A program made the translations under genes and the position numbers. A stretch of 21,895 bases of DNA from Paramacrobiotus richtersi (taxonomy: Eukaryota; Tardigrada; Eutardigrada; Parachela; Macrobiotidae), in assembly GCA_034698045.1 (NCBI GenBank), contig JAQGAU010001034.1:1-21895 (forward strand), given 5' to 3'. The notes under the pieces were generated by a model. The model worked only from the letters and a program-made list of their open reading frames with translations. It made no database searches and was not told the DNA's origin. Positions within the stretch are counted from its first letter, which is position 1. Every line of letters starts with the position of its first letter. Positions 1-10,675 of the stretch are shown here, piece by piece.

Positions 1-490
1 CAACTCGTTTTGTCCTATGCACAGTACGTGCTTCCTTCGCTTCGGTCATTCAGTGCCCGCAACCAGCGAGTGCACTTACCTAGTTACTATCTTTATCCCA
101 CCCCCCCTTCTTGAGATTAAGTATTACTGAACTAACAATTAAAATTGTTGCATGTCGATCGAAAGCCAAGCACATGAAAAAGAGCTTCGGGTCATTTGCC
201 GGAGCTACTTTCCGCTTCCCAGACAGACTAATCAATCTGACGTAATTCTAGACAAAAGCGAGAGAAAGATTAATTATTTCAAGCGGGACAGCAGGCAAAC
301 CCAACAAGAGAACAACAAGACGATTAGTTTGCTCGGTTCCTTTAGGCTGTGTTTCGGTTTGCCTTGCCCTATACATAAATCCAAAATGCCATCTACTAAA
401 TTAGTTCAAAATCGCTTTTTCTGACACAGTTTGCGCTTTGGCTTACAAGAATCAGTAGTTTCCTAGAATACTGTATATCCTTTGTCCGAT
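1..490. other. Left flank, non-coding
   Basis: No gene is supported here. An open frame at 152-424 on the plus strand has no signal peptide, no recognisable motif and runs over the probable promoter of the next gene, so it is not called. The stretch is not visibly related to the tandem units to the right. The last 120 bases hold the probable promoter of the cysteine-rich gene at 491. Confidence 0.5.
370..380 (+). promoter_or_regulatory. Probable TATA box of the ten-cysteine gene
   Basis: The sequence TATACATAAAT lies 121 bases before the start codon at 491. The three array small genes have clear TATA boxes 115-120 bases before their starts, so the matching distance supports this weaker match. 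Transcription would start near 400. Confidence 0.35.
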
Positions 491-802
491 ATGTCGAAAG
501 TCCTCCTTCTTCTTATTACGGCCGCTGTGATTGTTGGGATTGCCGCCAGCGTCCGCGAACTGTGCAAATGTCCCCTTTGCAAGGAAGATCAGTATGGCGG
601 GCTAATTAATGCCGCCGGTTTGGAGCGAAAATGCAGTAACCGTCTTATGTTTGGGTGTCGCCAAGTGGAGAACTCCGAAACACCTTGTGAAACCCGTGGG
701 CGCCAAGAAGAAAGGGATCGTTTGAGGGAGTGCTGCGCGAGCCATTGTGATGAACCGAGTTTGAATACCGCAGAAGTTATATGCAAAACTGTTGAAGCGT
801 AA
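491..802 (+). CDS. Small secreted ten-cysteine protein, single exon
   Basis: This is a complete 103-residue reading frame ending in TAA. I chose the ATG at 491 over the TTG nine bases earlier because it is the first ATG in frame and leads straight into a signal peptide: a Lys, then a Leu/Ile/Ala/Val-rich core to about residue 19, with small residues before likely cleavage near residues 19-21. The mature part has ten cysteines. They start with a C-x-C-x2-C cluster and include a C-C pair followed by x3-C near the C-terminus, which fits a disulfide-rich secreted peptide. The middle is charged and rich in Arg and Glu. It is not homologous to the small genes of the tandem array: the cysteine spacing differs and there is no intron. 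A poly(A) signal AATAAA follows at 1003-1008. I do not recognise the family; a secreted effector, inhibitor or toxin-like peptide are all possible. An antisense frame at 589-867 is a shadow. Confidence 0.7.
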   Translation: MSKVLLLLITAAVIVGIAASVRELCKCPLCKEDQYGGLINAAGLERKCSNRLMFGCRQVENSETPCETRGRQEERDRLRECCASHCDEPSLNTAEVICKTVEA

Positions 803-2089
803 TGGTCCAGAGTTTTCTCGATGCCGTTGGTGGGACTCATTTTATATATTATGCATGTTTTAACCATTTGTTAGGAGGTGTAGCGTATAGTTGTGTACCG
901 ATAGTTGTGTACTTCGTCGAAAAGTTGGGCTACTTGTAACCTGTTCTGTTCTGCAGCTTCCGATAAACTGGATTTGCTTTTTTGTGGTTCAAGCATGGAG
1001 AAAATAAAGCTTTTAAGCCCATTCCAGTTAGTTTTGCGGATTCTAGAACACCTTAAACCCCGTTTGTTGCGGTTCTAGATTCATAACACAAAAGAAACAA
1101 CAAACGAAACTGAAATTTCACAGCTGCAGAATTGTAACCACATGGTCCACACCAGCCGGTTGCGCGTGGTTTGCGTTGCAAGAGCTGTGTGAACTATCGC
1201 GCTTCTTGGTTATGTGTGCACAAGGGGAGGTTCACCTATCATGCACCGAATGTAATTCAGTATCTATAGTTAATAACATTTCGCTGCGCTCTTTTACGGA
1301 GCGCGAGGCCCGTCAAAAGGGTACAAAAAGAACGGAACGTCTACAGTAGCATACAACACCGCAATGTGAAACCAAGCCGAGACCCGCGATCTGGTCGCGA
1401 ATATTTGATCGACCGTAATCCGCTGTCGCATGTCCAACTTGGCTGTTCATTTACTGTAGTTCCACTGTTTTTGCCAATCTGATGTACGGAATCTGTATGT
1501 CACGTGTTCACTTTAATACGGCCGCTCGTTTGGGAACCAGTTCAAACAAAAATAATAAAGAACGTCATCAGGTAGTAAGCCACACTGAACTTCCACTATA
1601 AAGAGCAAAAATCAGGATTACTGGATCCTTCATTCCATGGATATGGATATCGATCTTGCGCTGACTCTATGTCGGTTCTTCTTCCGGTTTCTCTTGCTTC
1701 GTTTGCGTGAATTGACGCTTATGGACGCTTCTCGTTCACACACATGGTGGGCAAACTCTCTCTGACCAACATATGGATGCGCTACTCTCGACCCCCAGAA
1801 GTCCGGCGCTTCTCTTATGAATATAATCCTAAAATCAGACGAAAGTAATGCCTTTTATGGTAAAACAATAGGTTTCGTCACGCGCAAGTATTTGTACGGT
1901 TGCTATGACAAAATAATCCACCCTGCAAAATGCTTGCGGACAGCTTTTCCATTTTTTCATTCATTTTCAAAGTATGGTCTGTGGTTTGCCTTGACATAGT
2001 ATCTTGGCATAGCGCCTCCCGACAATGCTGCGCATGCGATAGTGTTAGCATTTTCATGTACAAGTGGATTAATTTACCCTGAAAAAGAC
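803..2089. other. Non-coding flank between the first gene and the tandem array
   Basis: No convincing gene is seen. AATAAA motifs at 1003-1008 and 1554-1559 may end the transcript from 491. Short open frames at 1817-1999 (plus) and 1878-2114 (minus) overlap each other and have no signal peptide or counterpart elsewhere. Resemblance to the sequence before the other two small array genes begins at about 2090 and strengthens to the right. The 5' end of a large minus-strand gene, which stands left of each other small gene, is absent here. This is therefore the left edge of the array. Confidence 0.5.
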
Positions 2090-2252
2090 TTGTAGCAGCA
2101 TGTGCCAGCAACATAATTTTACCAACCCACCACGAATAATTTTCTGAGTTTCACGAACAAGGCTGGCATAACCAAAGCATGTGCGACTTGAAGAGACTGA
2201 GTGAAGTGTTTCGCGGGACATGACATCATGTACGTAAATGCTTTGACTGGCT

Positions 2253-2298
2253 GACACAAGCGATCCACTTCAATGCGTTGAAGTGGATCGCTAGTGTC
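2253..2298. repeat. Near-perfect 21-bp inverted repeat before small gene 1
   Basis: The left arm (2253-2273) and right arm (2278-2298) pair at 20 of 21 positions around the loop TGCG. The arm holds AGCGATCCACTTCAA. In units 2 and 3 the matching place (about 10423-10443 and 18699-18718) has only the left arm. The right arm looks like an inverted duplication made in unit 1. It lies about 120-160 bases before the TATA box. Confidence 0.85.
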
Positions 2299-2393
2299 GG
2301 CCGGTCCCGTGCACACCGTCTTCCCTGCCTTTCCCGTAACAAGAAATTGGTGCGGCACGACGAGAAAACATAAGAATGATATGAAAAAGCGCC

Positions 2394-2421
2394 TATCAGC
2401 GCTTTTGATCCGATATATAAG
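2394..2421 (+). promoter_or_regulatory. Core promoter of small gene 1
   Basis: TATCAGCGCTTTTGATC (2394-2410) is followed by TATATAAG (2414-2421), 120 bases before the ATG. The same block with TATAAAAG occurs before both other small genes at nearly the same distance. In this copy AAAAGCGC just upstream makes a short inverted repeat with GCGCTTTT. Confidence 0.75.
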
Positions 2422-2533
2422 TGGGCGATTACACACACGGATAGTTAACATAACTTTACCGCGTATTTCATACGGTAAGATAACTGTCTCTGCTTTGCGT
2501 AATCTGATCCCTTTTGTCCGCAAACAGCAGAAA

Positions 2534-3043
2534 ATGCAACAAATTTATGTTCATGCTGCCCTTGTGTTTGCACTGATGGGATACGTGTGCTCCAACGCAA
2601 TCGATACCGCGAACGGTACGTGAGATAGTATATTTACATGCGAGAGATGGCGTAGGTATATTCCTGAATCCAAACTTCCCCCTTCTTAACCAGTTTCTGG
2701 CGGGTAACGTAAACACCATTTGGAATGATGATAGCTTGTGCACACACGCGTACAATACATGTGGTATACGGCGTCTTCAGACTGCGCTGTATACGTGTTA
2801 GATTCTAGCCCATGGAACTGGTCAGTGAATTTTTGTTTTTTAGAGCTACCGAACACGTCCGAAAAACTCACTGATTATGAATACGGAGCATGCTCTTATC
2901 CCAATGGCGTTTGCGACACGACATCTGGAGCAGAATGCAGATGCTGCGCAAATTACGACGACTATGACACCTGTTATGACAAGCACCAGCTCCGCGTTGC
3001 CGGATCAGCTCACCCCGGTCAAGACGATCAAGACAATCTTTGA
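2534..3043 (+). CDS. Small secreted six-cysteine protein, array copy 1
   Basis: There are two exons, 2534-2615 and 2844-3043, joined by a phase-1 intron (donor GTACGT, acceptor TTTTTTAG), giving 93 residues. Exon 1 encodes a signal peptide (residues 1 to about 20, core AALVFALMGYVCS) and the first mature residues. Exon 2 encodes the domain, which begins Glu-Leu-Pro and continues through the shared YEYGACSYP motif. Cysteine spacing is C-x6-C-x7-C-x-C-C-x8-C, then YDK and a short tail. The stretch ANYDDYDTC is acidic and aromatic. This is the most diverged of the three copies: the signal peptide and the C-terminal tail (ending DQDNL) differ most, while the cysteine core is held. It converges with the broken large gene whose stop codon is at 3516. 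The family is not recognised; six cysteines in a short secreted protein fit a disulfide-stabilised effector or inhibitor. Confidence 0.8.
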
Positions 3044-3084
3044 GTAGGGAAATTTTATCAATCCTTAAGAAAAGAACTGACCTC

Positions 3085-3090
3085 AATAAA
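3085..3090 (+). terminator. Poly(A) signal of small gene 1
   Basis: AATAAA lies 42 bases after the stop codon, followed by GGCTCTTCTTGCTT. The same block in units 2 and 3 reads AGTAAA, a common variant, at the same distance. Confidence 0.6.
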
Positions 3091-3515
3091 GGCTCTTCTT
3101 GCTTCGCTAGAGCTGACTTGTCGGTGTTTAGCCGTCTCTTGGCTGTATATATATTTCTTCATGATTCGTCCGCGCAGATCTGTCATGACTCATGTATGAT
3201 CAGAAATTTAATTCTATATTTAATTCAAGGTGGCAATTCAGCATTGGCCGCTAATTTGTTAAGCAAGTCCTGCTGCTGTTTTATAATTCATTTGTTGTGT
3301 TATGCGATACGTACAGTAACAAGTTATGATTTTGTGACACAGCTTTAATATAAGCAAGGTTCAGTCATAGTGCAGGGAGACTGCAACTTGAGACAGGAAG
3401 CAAATGCAAATATTGGATGTCTGCACAAATGCAGCGCAGCATGAACATCCATAAATACAACAAAAAGGCGCAATACCGTAGTGTTACGCATGCATATTTT
3501 TAAGATTCTGCTGCA
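3091..3515. other. Convergent 3' region, unit 1
   Basis: No gene is supported. ATTAAA on the minus strand (plus 3344-3349, within CTTTAATATAAGC) is also present in unit 2 at 11987-11992 and may be the poly(A) signal of the large gene. The plus-strand open frame at 3040-3348 begins inside the small gene's end and has no counterpart in the other units. Confidence 0.4.
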
Positions 3516-6500
3516 TTAGGAAAACGGGTCCGAAGGAATACCTACATCAATTCGGCGTAGGTGGTCCAGCAGGGTTACACTGGTGGGAAACGTCCACAGG
3601 GTACAAGAGTCTATGACTAGCGTTCCGGAGCATGTTATATTGAAGTCAAATTCAACCACTGATCGTCTACGTAGCAAAGAATAAATTAGTCGTGAACTAC
3701 AGTACAATATGTACAAGATCTGGGCAATATTCATTGCGCAACAGAAACTAGATAGGAGCACCTTTTCCTGCAATGCTAGCATAAGTAGGTATGGTTTCCG
3801 AAGTGACACATATTGTCAGTATCGTCGCTTTATGTTGATGTCCCCCACTACGAGACAGTTAATCTTACGAACCCGCGAATTGTTAGCAAGCCATCATGAC
3901 GTCCAGCCAAAACAATCGTCAACTTGGCGTTGTCCGTCACTACAACGCGTTACCCACAGCCTGCAGCAAATCCAGTTGATTCCGATCAAATTAAAGACGT
4001 TCTTCGGTCCTCTTAGTTTGTATTCTTACGTTGGCTATCACGCTCATCAAAGAAAAGTTCCATTTCATGTTGGCAAGGCTTTTAGGAGTAAGAAATAACT
4101 TGTTAACAAAACAGCGCTAACCTGTAAACACTGTCAAGGTGGCGACCCCGGCGGTCGTTCAGGGACGCAAGAAACAGTGAGAATGCTTTGGGCATTATAC
4201 ATGGACTGATGCTTGTATCTGCCTGCGTACTACAGTCTTCAGTCGAACGATTTACGTTGCCTGCTGAAACAACCAGCGGTTCCCAACACAGACGAATGGA
4301 AGCCGACATTTTCGGGTCAATGATTTCTGGATAACTGGTGTCATCCGGGCCCGGATCATCCTCCCAAGAGCTAGTTCGATCTTCCGTAACCGTGTTAGCC
4401 GCACCGCCGATGTTCCGTTCTGCGACTTGATCAATCTTATTACGGAATTGTTTGCCCATGAACGCTTGCGGACTTATAGTGAATCGTGTTGTGATCCCAA
4501 TCGCTCTCTGCAAGTACTCACTACTTTTGATAATGACAAAGAAATCAATCACAACGCTTGTGTTGCTACCCTCTTTCGCGACAACGATGTCTGTAATGAG
4601 AAGCAGTATTGTTTTTGCATGATAAGTACCAGACATAGACTTCAGGAGGAATTAATCGGTGAAATCGATGGTTGCGCGCGAATCAGTTCGATTACATAGG
4701 TTTGTGCAATCAAAAACGCTTATGCATTGTTTACGATATACCATGCCACTTTGTCGGTTGTTGCGCAATTCTGTGAAAAAGTTTCAACAGAAATTTTTTG
4801 TCATTATCTTAAATAAATAAAATAATGCATGAGTGATAGTTATCGTTCGCATCTGTCTACTGGCGCACCTTCGCCGGCTTCGCGCAACACCACGGATCTA
4901 GCCGGAATCTAGACTTAAGACATTACTGTAAATTTGCTGATTAATCGCGTTGGTGTCAAACCGTATTGGTAGCCTCGGAAAATTAGTAAAAACAGAAGCC
5001 TCAATAAGTTTGGCAGATTAACAGGCTTCTTAAGAACGGATAACAGCTTTGAATGCGAAGCCGCAGACTTGTCTCTGCCATGTGTTACTGCCAGAAAGTC
5101 GTCATACTGCTACAGAACTGAAACCTTTTAAAAATAGTTTTAAAAAAAATAATGGCTAGAGTTTCTGATAGGCTGATAATCGCAGCCACAGTTTAGGAAT
5201 AAAGATCTTACCAGCCAACCCGAGAGGCCACCAAGAAAATTCCAGTTTCTTTTTTATTGCTTTCCCGACAGTTGGTAAGAACTGGTAACCAATCGGTACA
5301 CTGCAGTACAAGCGAAACGTAAAACTTGGATGGAAAGCAGTGCTGCAAATCACAGAATGTTTGCATATGCATGTAACACTGACTCCGACACAATGCGATA
5401 CCAGTACAGTAGGTCTTACAGTGATGGAGTTGCTTGCGCGAATTGATCAGCAATGGCATCGGTAGGGAATTTCCATACGTTCCAGAATTTTCCTTTTGAA
5501 AGGTTCGAATACGTAAAGGAAAAGTTGTATCGATACCCCTGATGCCTGCAGAACCAAAATAACGGGAGGGTCAACGAAAATGGTTAATTAAGACATGACT
5601 AATATTTTTCCCGCAGTACCCTTCTAATGTTTGAAGTACGCTCTCGTGGCTGGCCAGAGATAAGTTAAAATAGGCCCCATCAAACCTCAGTGGGTTGGCT
5701 TTGGCAAAGGCTTCTCTCACTGTTCGCTGTACGGCTCCGGGATCCTACAAACAGATTGGTAGACCGTAAAGGGCAGCTGCGGTATAGTTAACTTCAATAA
5801 CTTCCACAACTCTTCTGCGTAAATCATGCTAAAGTAAGTAATTACGGTTTGCTGTACGTTTCCGGGCGCCCGTAAAACAGACTGACTGATCGTAAATGTA
5901 GCAGTTACGGTACTACCTACTGTTAACAGAAACAATATAGCACATGTAACCAGAAATCAATCTGTGTATCTTAGAATGTAGCTCTTGTGTATCAATCATG
6001 CGGAATTAAGTAAGCAATAAACGTGCTAGGATCACATAAGCACTGAAGGTGCTCTGAGTCCTCTGACTCATCTCGTCGTCCAGTTTAACAAAAACGCTTT
6101 TCGGTTCTCGACTTTGGTGCTACAGGTGGCTTGGTGAATCCTATCTTCGACAAGCCACGCCCGAGTACCGTATATGCCAATTCGACACGGTGACACCTTC
6201 CCCAAGCTGGCGAGTGCTAGGTTAAACGGCCTGACTCAACTTAAGCCGTTAAACACATCTCTGATTGGACCGGCGTACTTTGTATTGGCCAGAGTTTAGA
6301 GCAGTTGCTGACTGTGAATTCACTAGACACCGACACGTTTTACACTGTACATCGTGCGCTTTTTACATAAAGAACGCACATAACGCCCATACCATTGGTT
6401 CATCTTTCGGATCGTGTGTCATCAGATACAAACTGAAGGTCTCTTGCAGGGGACAGTCACCGTATCTGTTCCAGTCAAAGTGAATCCGTCCCTCACGACA

Positions 6501-9500
6501 ATCCAGTAAAAAGGTTTCTCGTTCAGTGCTGTGTTCTTGGACGACCGGTAGTCGGTGAAGGCTAACATTCTGGTCACGGCAGTATTCGCACCTCGTAGGG
6601 GATTCGGTATAATCCGTTGTTAGCACTATGGCACCTTCTAATTTCCTGTAGAGCTGTTCGCCCAAAGCCGACCGTTGATCCACAACATTTTGTGGTGTGT
6701 AGTCTTGCGCGTTAATGGAAGTACTCAAAGCAAACTCAACCGTACTCCCGTTGTCTACATCCACCTTCGTCACGATAACCCTTTCTGAAAGGCAAACCAC
6801 CGCTTATAATTTTAGAGTGTCAAAGTCTCTTTAGCCTTAGAAGGCTAGGGTCTTCTAACAATCAGGGTATCACAAACAAACCGCAAGGGTTAACCAGAGG
6901 CTTACCGACGAGCGAACCCAAAGATTTCCTCAGTGCGGATTCTATGTAGTAAAAAGACTGAAAACTGACAGGTGACGAAGTGTGCATCCGAAATAATACA
7001 CCAGGATCGATCAGGACACCGAACCGTCCAATTTTATTCCGATTCGCCATATACCATGTGGCAGTCTTTACGTCTGGTTCAAGAAGAGGGACTTTAAGAG
7101 GCACGTACTCATCACCGAGATTTGGCATTTTTACTCCACTGTAAGTTTTATTGTTTACAGTGATTGTGTATGTGACATGCGTCCATTCCACCCTACGAAA
7201 ACAAAAGTTAACGCTCATCGTTACGGAAAATATACGCTTTACGCTCGACTCCACGACAAATCTTGCAGCAAATAATAAAGTGATTTGTTCCTTCCCGCCT
7301 CGGGAATGTTTTCAGCAAATCACAAGGCGGTGAGACTCACAATCAATTTCGGTGTTTAGTTTCTTATCACATTCAACTGCTTAATATGCCCTTTTTCGGA
7401 ATTAATATTTTCCACTGATTCCTGTCCAATTGCTATCTTTATTATTCCGTGATATCTGATGTTCTGCTTTGAAGTCAGCTAATATTTATTCGATACGTTT
7501 CCAGTATTAGTAATATTGAAAGGGATAAGCAGCTGTTGTACGAATCTCCGGTGGCTTGAATTACTGCCGCCATTTATGGGCGGCCGCAACAATAATTCAA
7601 AGCTTACTCACACATGTTCGTTTTACATACATTTTACATTTTACGTACAGACATACACAACCAACAAGCATGCACGAAACTACAAGTGTTAAGGCGCGAG
7701 TGAATGAGCGGGATCAAGCGGGATGTTTTAGCCCATAACATTGCAAAACTGGTACTTGTTTTTGTGCGCCAGCGCTGTTATTGTGAAAGAAACAAATTTA
7801 CAGTTCAATACACAAGTACCAAAAAACTGGCTGTTCTCACTTACTGTTAACTTACGGCTGTTTTGGGTGTGAAAGAAGGATACGAGGAGCTGTTTGGCCG
7901 ATTCGAATATCGATATCATTGCTGCCGCAAAACGGGTAAACTTGCTTCTGAAAATTCAGGATTCTTGCCAGTAGAGTTTGTCTGACTACGCTCAGGTCAT
8001 GTTCTTGTGGAGAACCTCGGAGAACGATAGACTGAACAGGAACAAGCCGACTTTCGCAAACAACCACACTTTTGGAAGCCAGTCGTCGGGTAAAGTCATC
8101 TTCGACAGGCGAGCGAATTCGGGGTAACCGCTTGCGCGAGATACTGTTGTGAAATGGAAATGGTTCGCTAGAAAATTCTCCCCGTGATCGATAGAAATTT
8201 TCTCCGGAGTTGGCGTCATCGAGGAGGGTGATCGTATATATGACCCAGATCACCGGTAACCTTAATTAACGAGCAGATTGCACAGTTAACGTCCTTTGGC
8301 CGCTTACACCTTAATCCACGAACGGCGGTCTGGTTACAATATACCAGCTGCTACGAGTATTGGTCACAGTGGCAGATCCTTATTTCAATTCGAATTGGTA
8401 CTGTTACGGGTGATGGAATACTTTCCATCACAAACACTGAGTCAAGCATTACTACACGATACAGTGTGTCACGTTTCTTACCCGGTTTGAGTCAGCATTT
8501 CACTCGCATTGTGTGCCAAAATTCTGAGGGTAGTTCTGTTCTTGTTCTCAGGATCAGTATCTTTTGCAGCATCATAAAAAGTCTGTGCAATTTAAAGAGG
8601 ATCTTAGTTTACATCGAATTTTTCTTTGCATCTTGCTAACCAGGCGCACACTTTGCGGCAGATGAGGAAAACACCGACTACCGTCGCTGCAGCATTTCGG
8701 CTGTTAGACTCCCGACATGAACCATTATTAACTGGTCTTTGAAATAAGCATGACTGTTTATTTCTGCATCGAGAAAACTAAGATGATGCCGTGTACTTTA
8801 CGTCGTCTTCTTCATGTAAAAAGAAAGAAGCATTGATCTACTGTAATGCAAACGATTTTCAGTATGGCTGTGTGTTTGAACTAGAACTGGTGATGGATCA
8901 TGGATGCCTAGGATTATCTGAACTGCATTTATTGGGAACTGGTTAGCTATCACGACAAAACCACTCATGTAGCTGTATTTCTCGTAAATCGAAACTGTTA
9001 AATAATAGTGTTCATAAAATAATGCAGAGAACTGCAGAGTCTTACCAATACTCGGCATCCAGGCATGGAGTAGCGCTGCTTCTAGCTCTTGAATGGATAG
9101 ATTATTACTCATGACGACCACGTCATGCAAGCCAAAAACAGGCAATAAAGTATGGATAATCGGATTTTCCAATTCGCGAAAACCGGTGTCTGCCGGTCCA
9201 TGGTAGAACTTGACAGGTCCATGTTACGCACGGTTAGCCAGCAATACTGTGGGGTCACCAGAGTCTGGTGCAGCTTGCCCATCCGCACACAACGTCGCGA
9301 TGTAATACGTGTCTTCCCGACCTAATAGCAAATAACAGCAGCAATGTCCGGTTCGTAAACATTAAGCGAACATTCTTACCGTTGGAAGGCAGGACCGTTT
9401 TCGAAAGATTTTGCACTTGATTAATTGTTTCGATGCTGCTATGGCATCCTACTTTCATTACTGCCAGAAATAGAAGTAACCGTAACGCTACTGGAAGCAT
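3516..9500 (-). pseudogene. Large secreted repeat protein, copy A, decayed
   Basis: All eleven exon positions of intact copy B can be found: 9500-9380, 9321-9046, about 8528-8482, 8260-7856, 7192-6393, 5744-5620, 5545-5420, 5342-5212, 4590-4122, 3960-3873, 3666-3516. The signal peptide (MLPVALRLLLFLAVMKVG) and most splice sites survive, but the frame does not. Exon 2 has an in-frame TAA at 9224-9226 where copy B has Gln. Exon 3 carries about five extra bases, and no acceptor I can see restores frame. Exon 5 has a TGA at 6862-6864 and a net loss of five bases before about 6800. Exon 9 lacks seven bases at its end. Exon 10 lacks 16 bases and gains TAG. Exons 4, 6, 7, 8 and 11 remain open and close to copy B, so decay looks recent. 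A shortened product from an internal start cannot be excluded; exon 9 joined straight to exon 11 would be in frame. Confidence 0.8.
5718..5893 (-). repeat. Diverged 126-bp direct duplication at intron 5/exon 6 of copy A
   Basis: The minus-strand segments starting at 5893 and 5767 (about 50 bases each) match: each has TTTACG, a CAGTCTGT/CAATCTGT core, then CCCGGA and GTACAGC. Copy B has one version, so the start of exon 6 and its upstream intron were duplicated in copy A. Only the downstream version (acceptor TTTGTAG at about 5745) keeps the exon 6 frame. Copy A's intron 5 is 648 bases against 161 in copy B. Confidence 0.6.
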
Positions 9501-9582
9501 TTGTGTAACTTCAACTTAAAAAAATTATGTAAAGCAAACTGTATAATTGCTAAGCTGAGACCGGATGACACAGAAGAACATT

Positions 9583-9591
9583 GTTATAATA
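9583..9591 (-). promoter_or_regulatory. TATA-like box of large gene copy A
   Basis: On the minus strand TATTATAAC lies about 83-91 bases before the ATG at 9500. The same string occurs before copy B at 17885-17893, at a similar distance, inside otherwise drifting sequence. Confidence 0.55.
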
Positions 9592-10536
9592 TCCACATGC
9601 CGGCCTTGTACAGAGACTCTGTAAATACACGTTACTGAACGGCAGACAGAATACCGCTAGCCAGTAGGACCTTTCCCGATGGGGAACTGCCTTCCGATAG
9701 AATCTTCGTGTTTCTTTATCTGTCTGCAATCTGTAGATTTAACGCTGACATGTACAGGGTACCATAGCATTCTTCGTTTATCTCGATCTGGAATTTACCC
9801 TCGGCCTACTTAAACGTGAGTCTCTTTCCGTCAGCTGGGAAAACTGATTCGTGCTAAACTATGACAAGGAGCGAATTCACAATTCTTCAAATAAATGAAA
9901 AACGGGGAGCTGGATTTCGGTCCCAAATGAGATGTGAGATATACTTAAGCGCTGTACATCTGAAAAACTGGCTAGGTAAACTTTGTCTCTGGTTGCTGTT
10001 CTGCCCATGTAAATCGGCGCTGTGTACTACGTGTCTCTTTGATGGAACTACTGCACTTTTTAAACCTCGGTTTCGATGATGCTTTCACGGTTTCTTGCGC
10101 TCTAATGTCGGAGATTCGAAAGCTAATAGAACTCGCTGAGGCAACGCAGTCTTTACATTTCCTTTAACGCGTGTACTTGAGAAACACATGCGTGATTTCT
10201 CTGGAGTCGACATTACAGTTTGAAGACAAAGTTTACGCTGGTACAGCTGCCTTTGTCAAAGAAGAAACTGCAAGCAACACACGTTTCACCTACACCACCA
10301 TGCACCTTGTTCCGCTTTTCTCGAGTAAGGCCGCAGCATATCCATAGAAAGTGCGATATCGATAGACAGAGTGAAGTGTTTCGCAGGATATGAAACCGTA
10401 TACGTAAATACTTCCCCTGGACGACACAAGCGATCCACTTCAACGGAACTGCAAACCGTCCCTCTTGCCTTTCCCGTAACAACAATTCGGTGCGGCACGA
10501 CGAGAAAACATAGGAATCATATTATGAAAGGGTGCG
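9592..10536. other. Divergent intergenic region between large gene A and small gene 2
   Basis: No gene is seen. The stretch aligns along its whole length with 17894-18810, including CACTGAACGGCAGACAGA-like and CTTCCGATAGAATCTT blocks and the AGCGATCCACTTCAA element. It presumably holds regulatory sequence for both divergent genes. The open frames at 9861-10079 and 10213-10485 are not conserved in frame in the other copy. Confidence 0.55.
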
Positions 10537-10564
10537 TATCAGCGCTTTTGATCGAATATAAAAG
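10537..10564 (+). promoter_or_regulatory. Core promoter of small gene 2
   Basis: TATCAGCGCTTTTGATC is followed by TATAAAAG (10557-10564), 119 bases before the ATG. The block is shared with the other two small genes. Confidence 0.8.
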
Positions 10565-10675
10565 TGGGCGATAACCTGCACGGATACTCACTATAACTTT
10601 AGTGAGTGTTTCTTCACATAAGAAACACTTTGTACTTTGCGTAATCTTTTCAATTTTATTCGTTAATAAGTGAAA

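Noticed and set aside
152..424. Plus-strand open frame of 90 codons
   Set aside because: It has no signal peptide, motif or relative in the window and overlaps the probable promoter of the gene at 491.
2294..2623. Plus-strand open frame running across the promoter and signal exon of small gene 1
   Set aside because: It spans the TATA box and hairpin and is in a different frame from the conserved signal peptide.
3709..4098. Plus-strand open frame of 129 codons
   Set aside because: It lies antisense to the exon 10 relic of copy A and the surrounding introns, and is not kept in frame in copies B or C.
5744..6392. Transposon insertion in the enlarged intron 5 of copy A
   Set aside because: Beyond the 126-bp local duplication I find no terminal inverted repeats, target-site duplication or coding remnant.
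8798..9045. Exon 2 frame of copy A staying open for about 80 codons past the donor
   Set aside because: In copy B the frame stops soon after the same donor and the sequences diverge there, so this is intron with a chance open frame.
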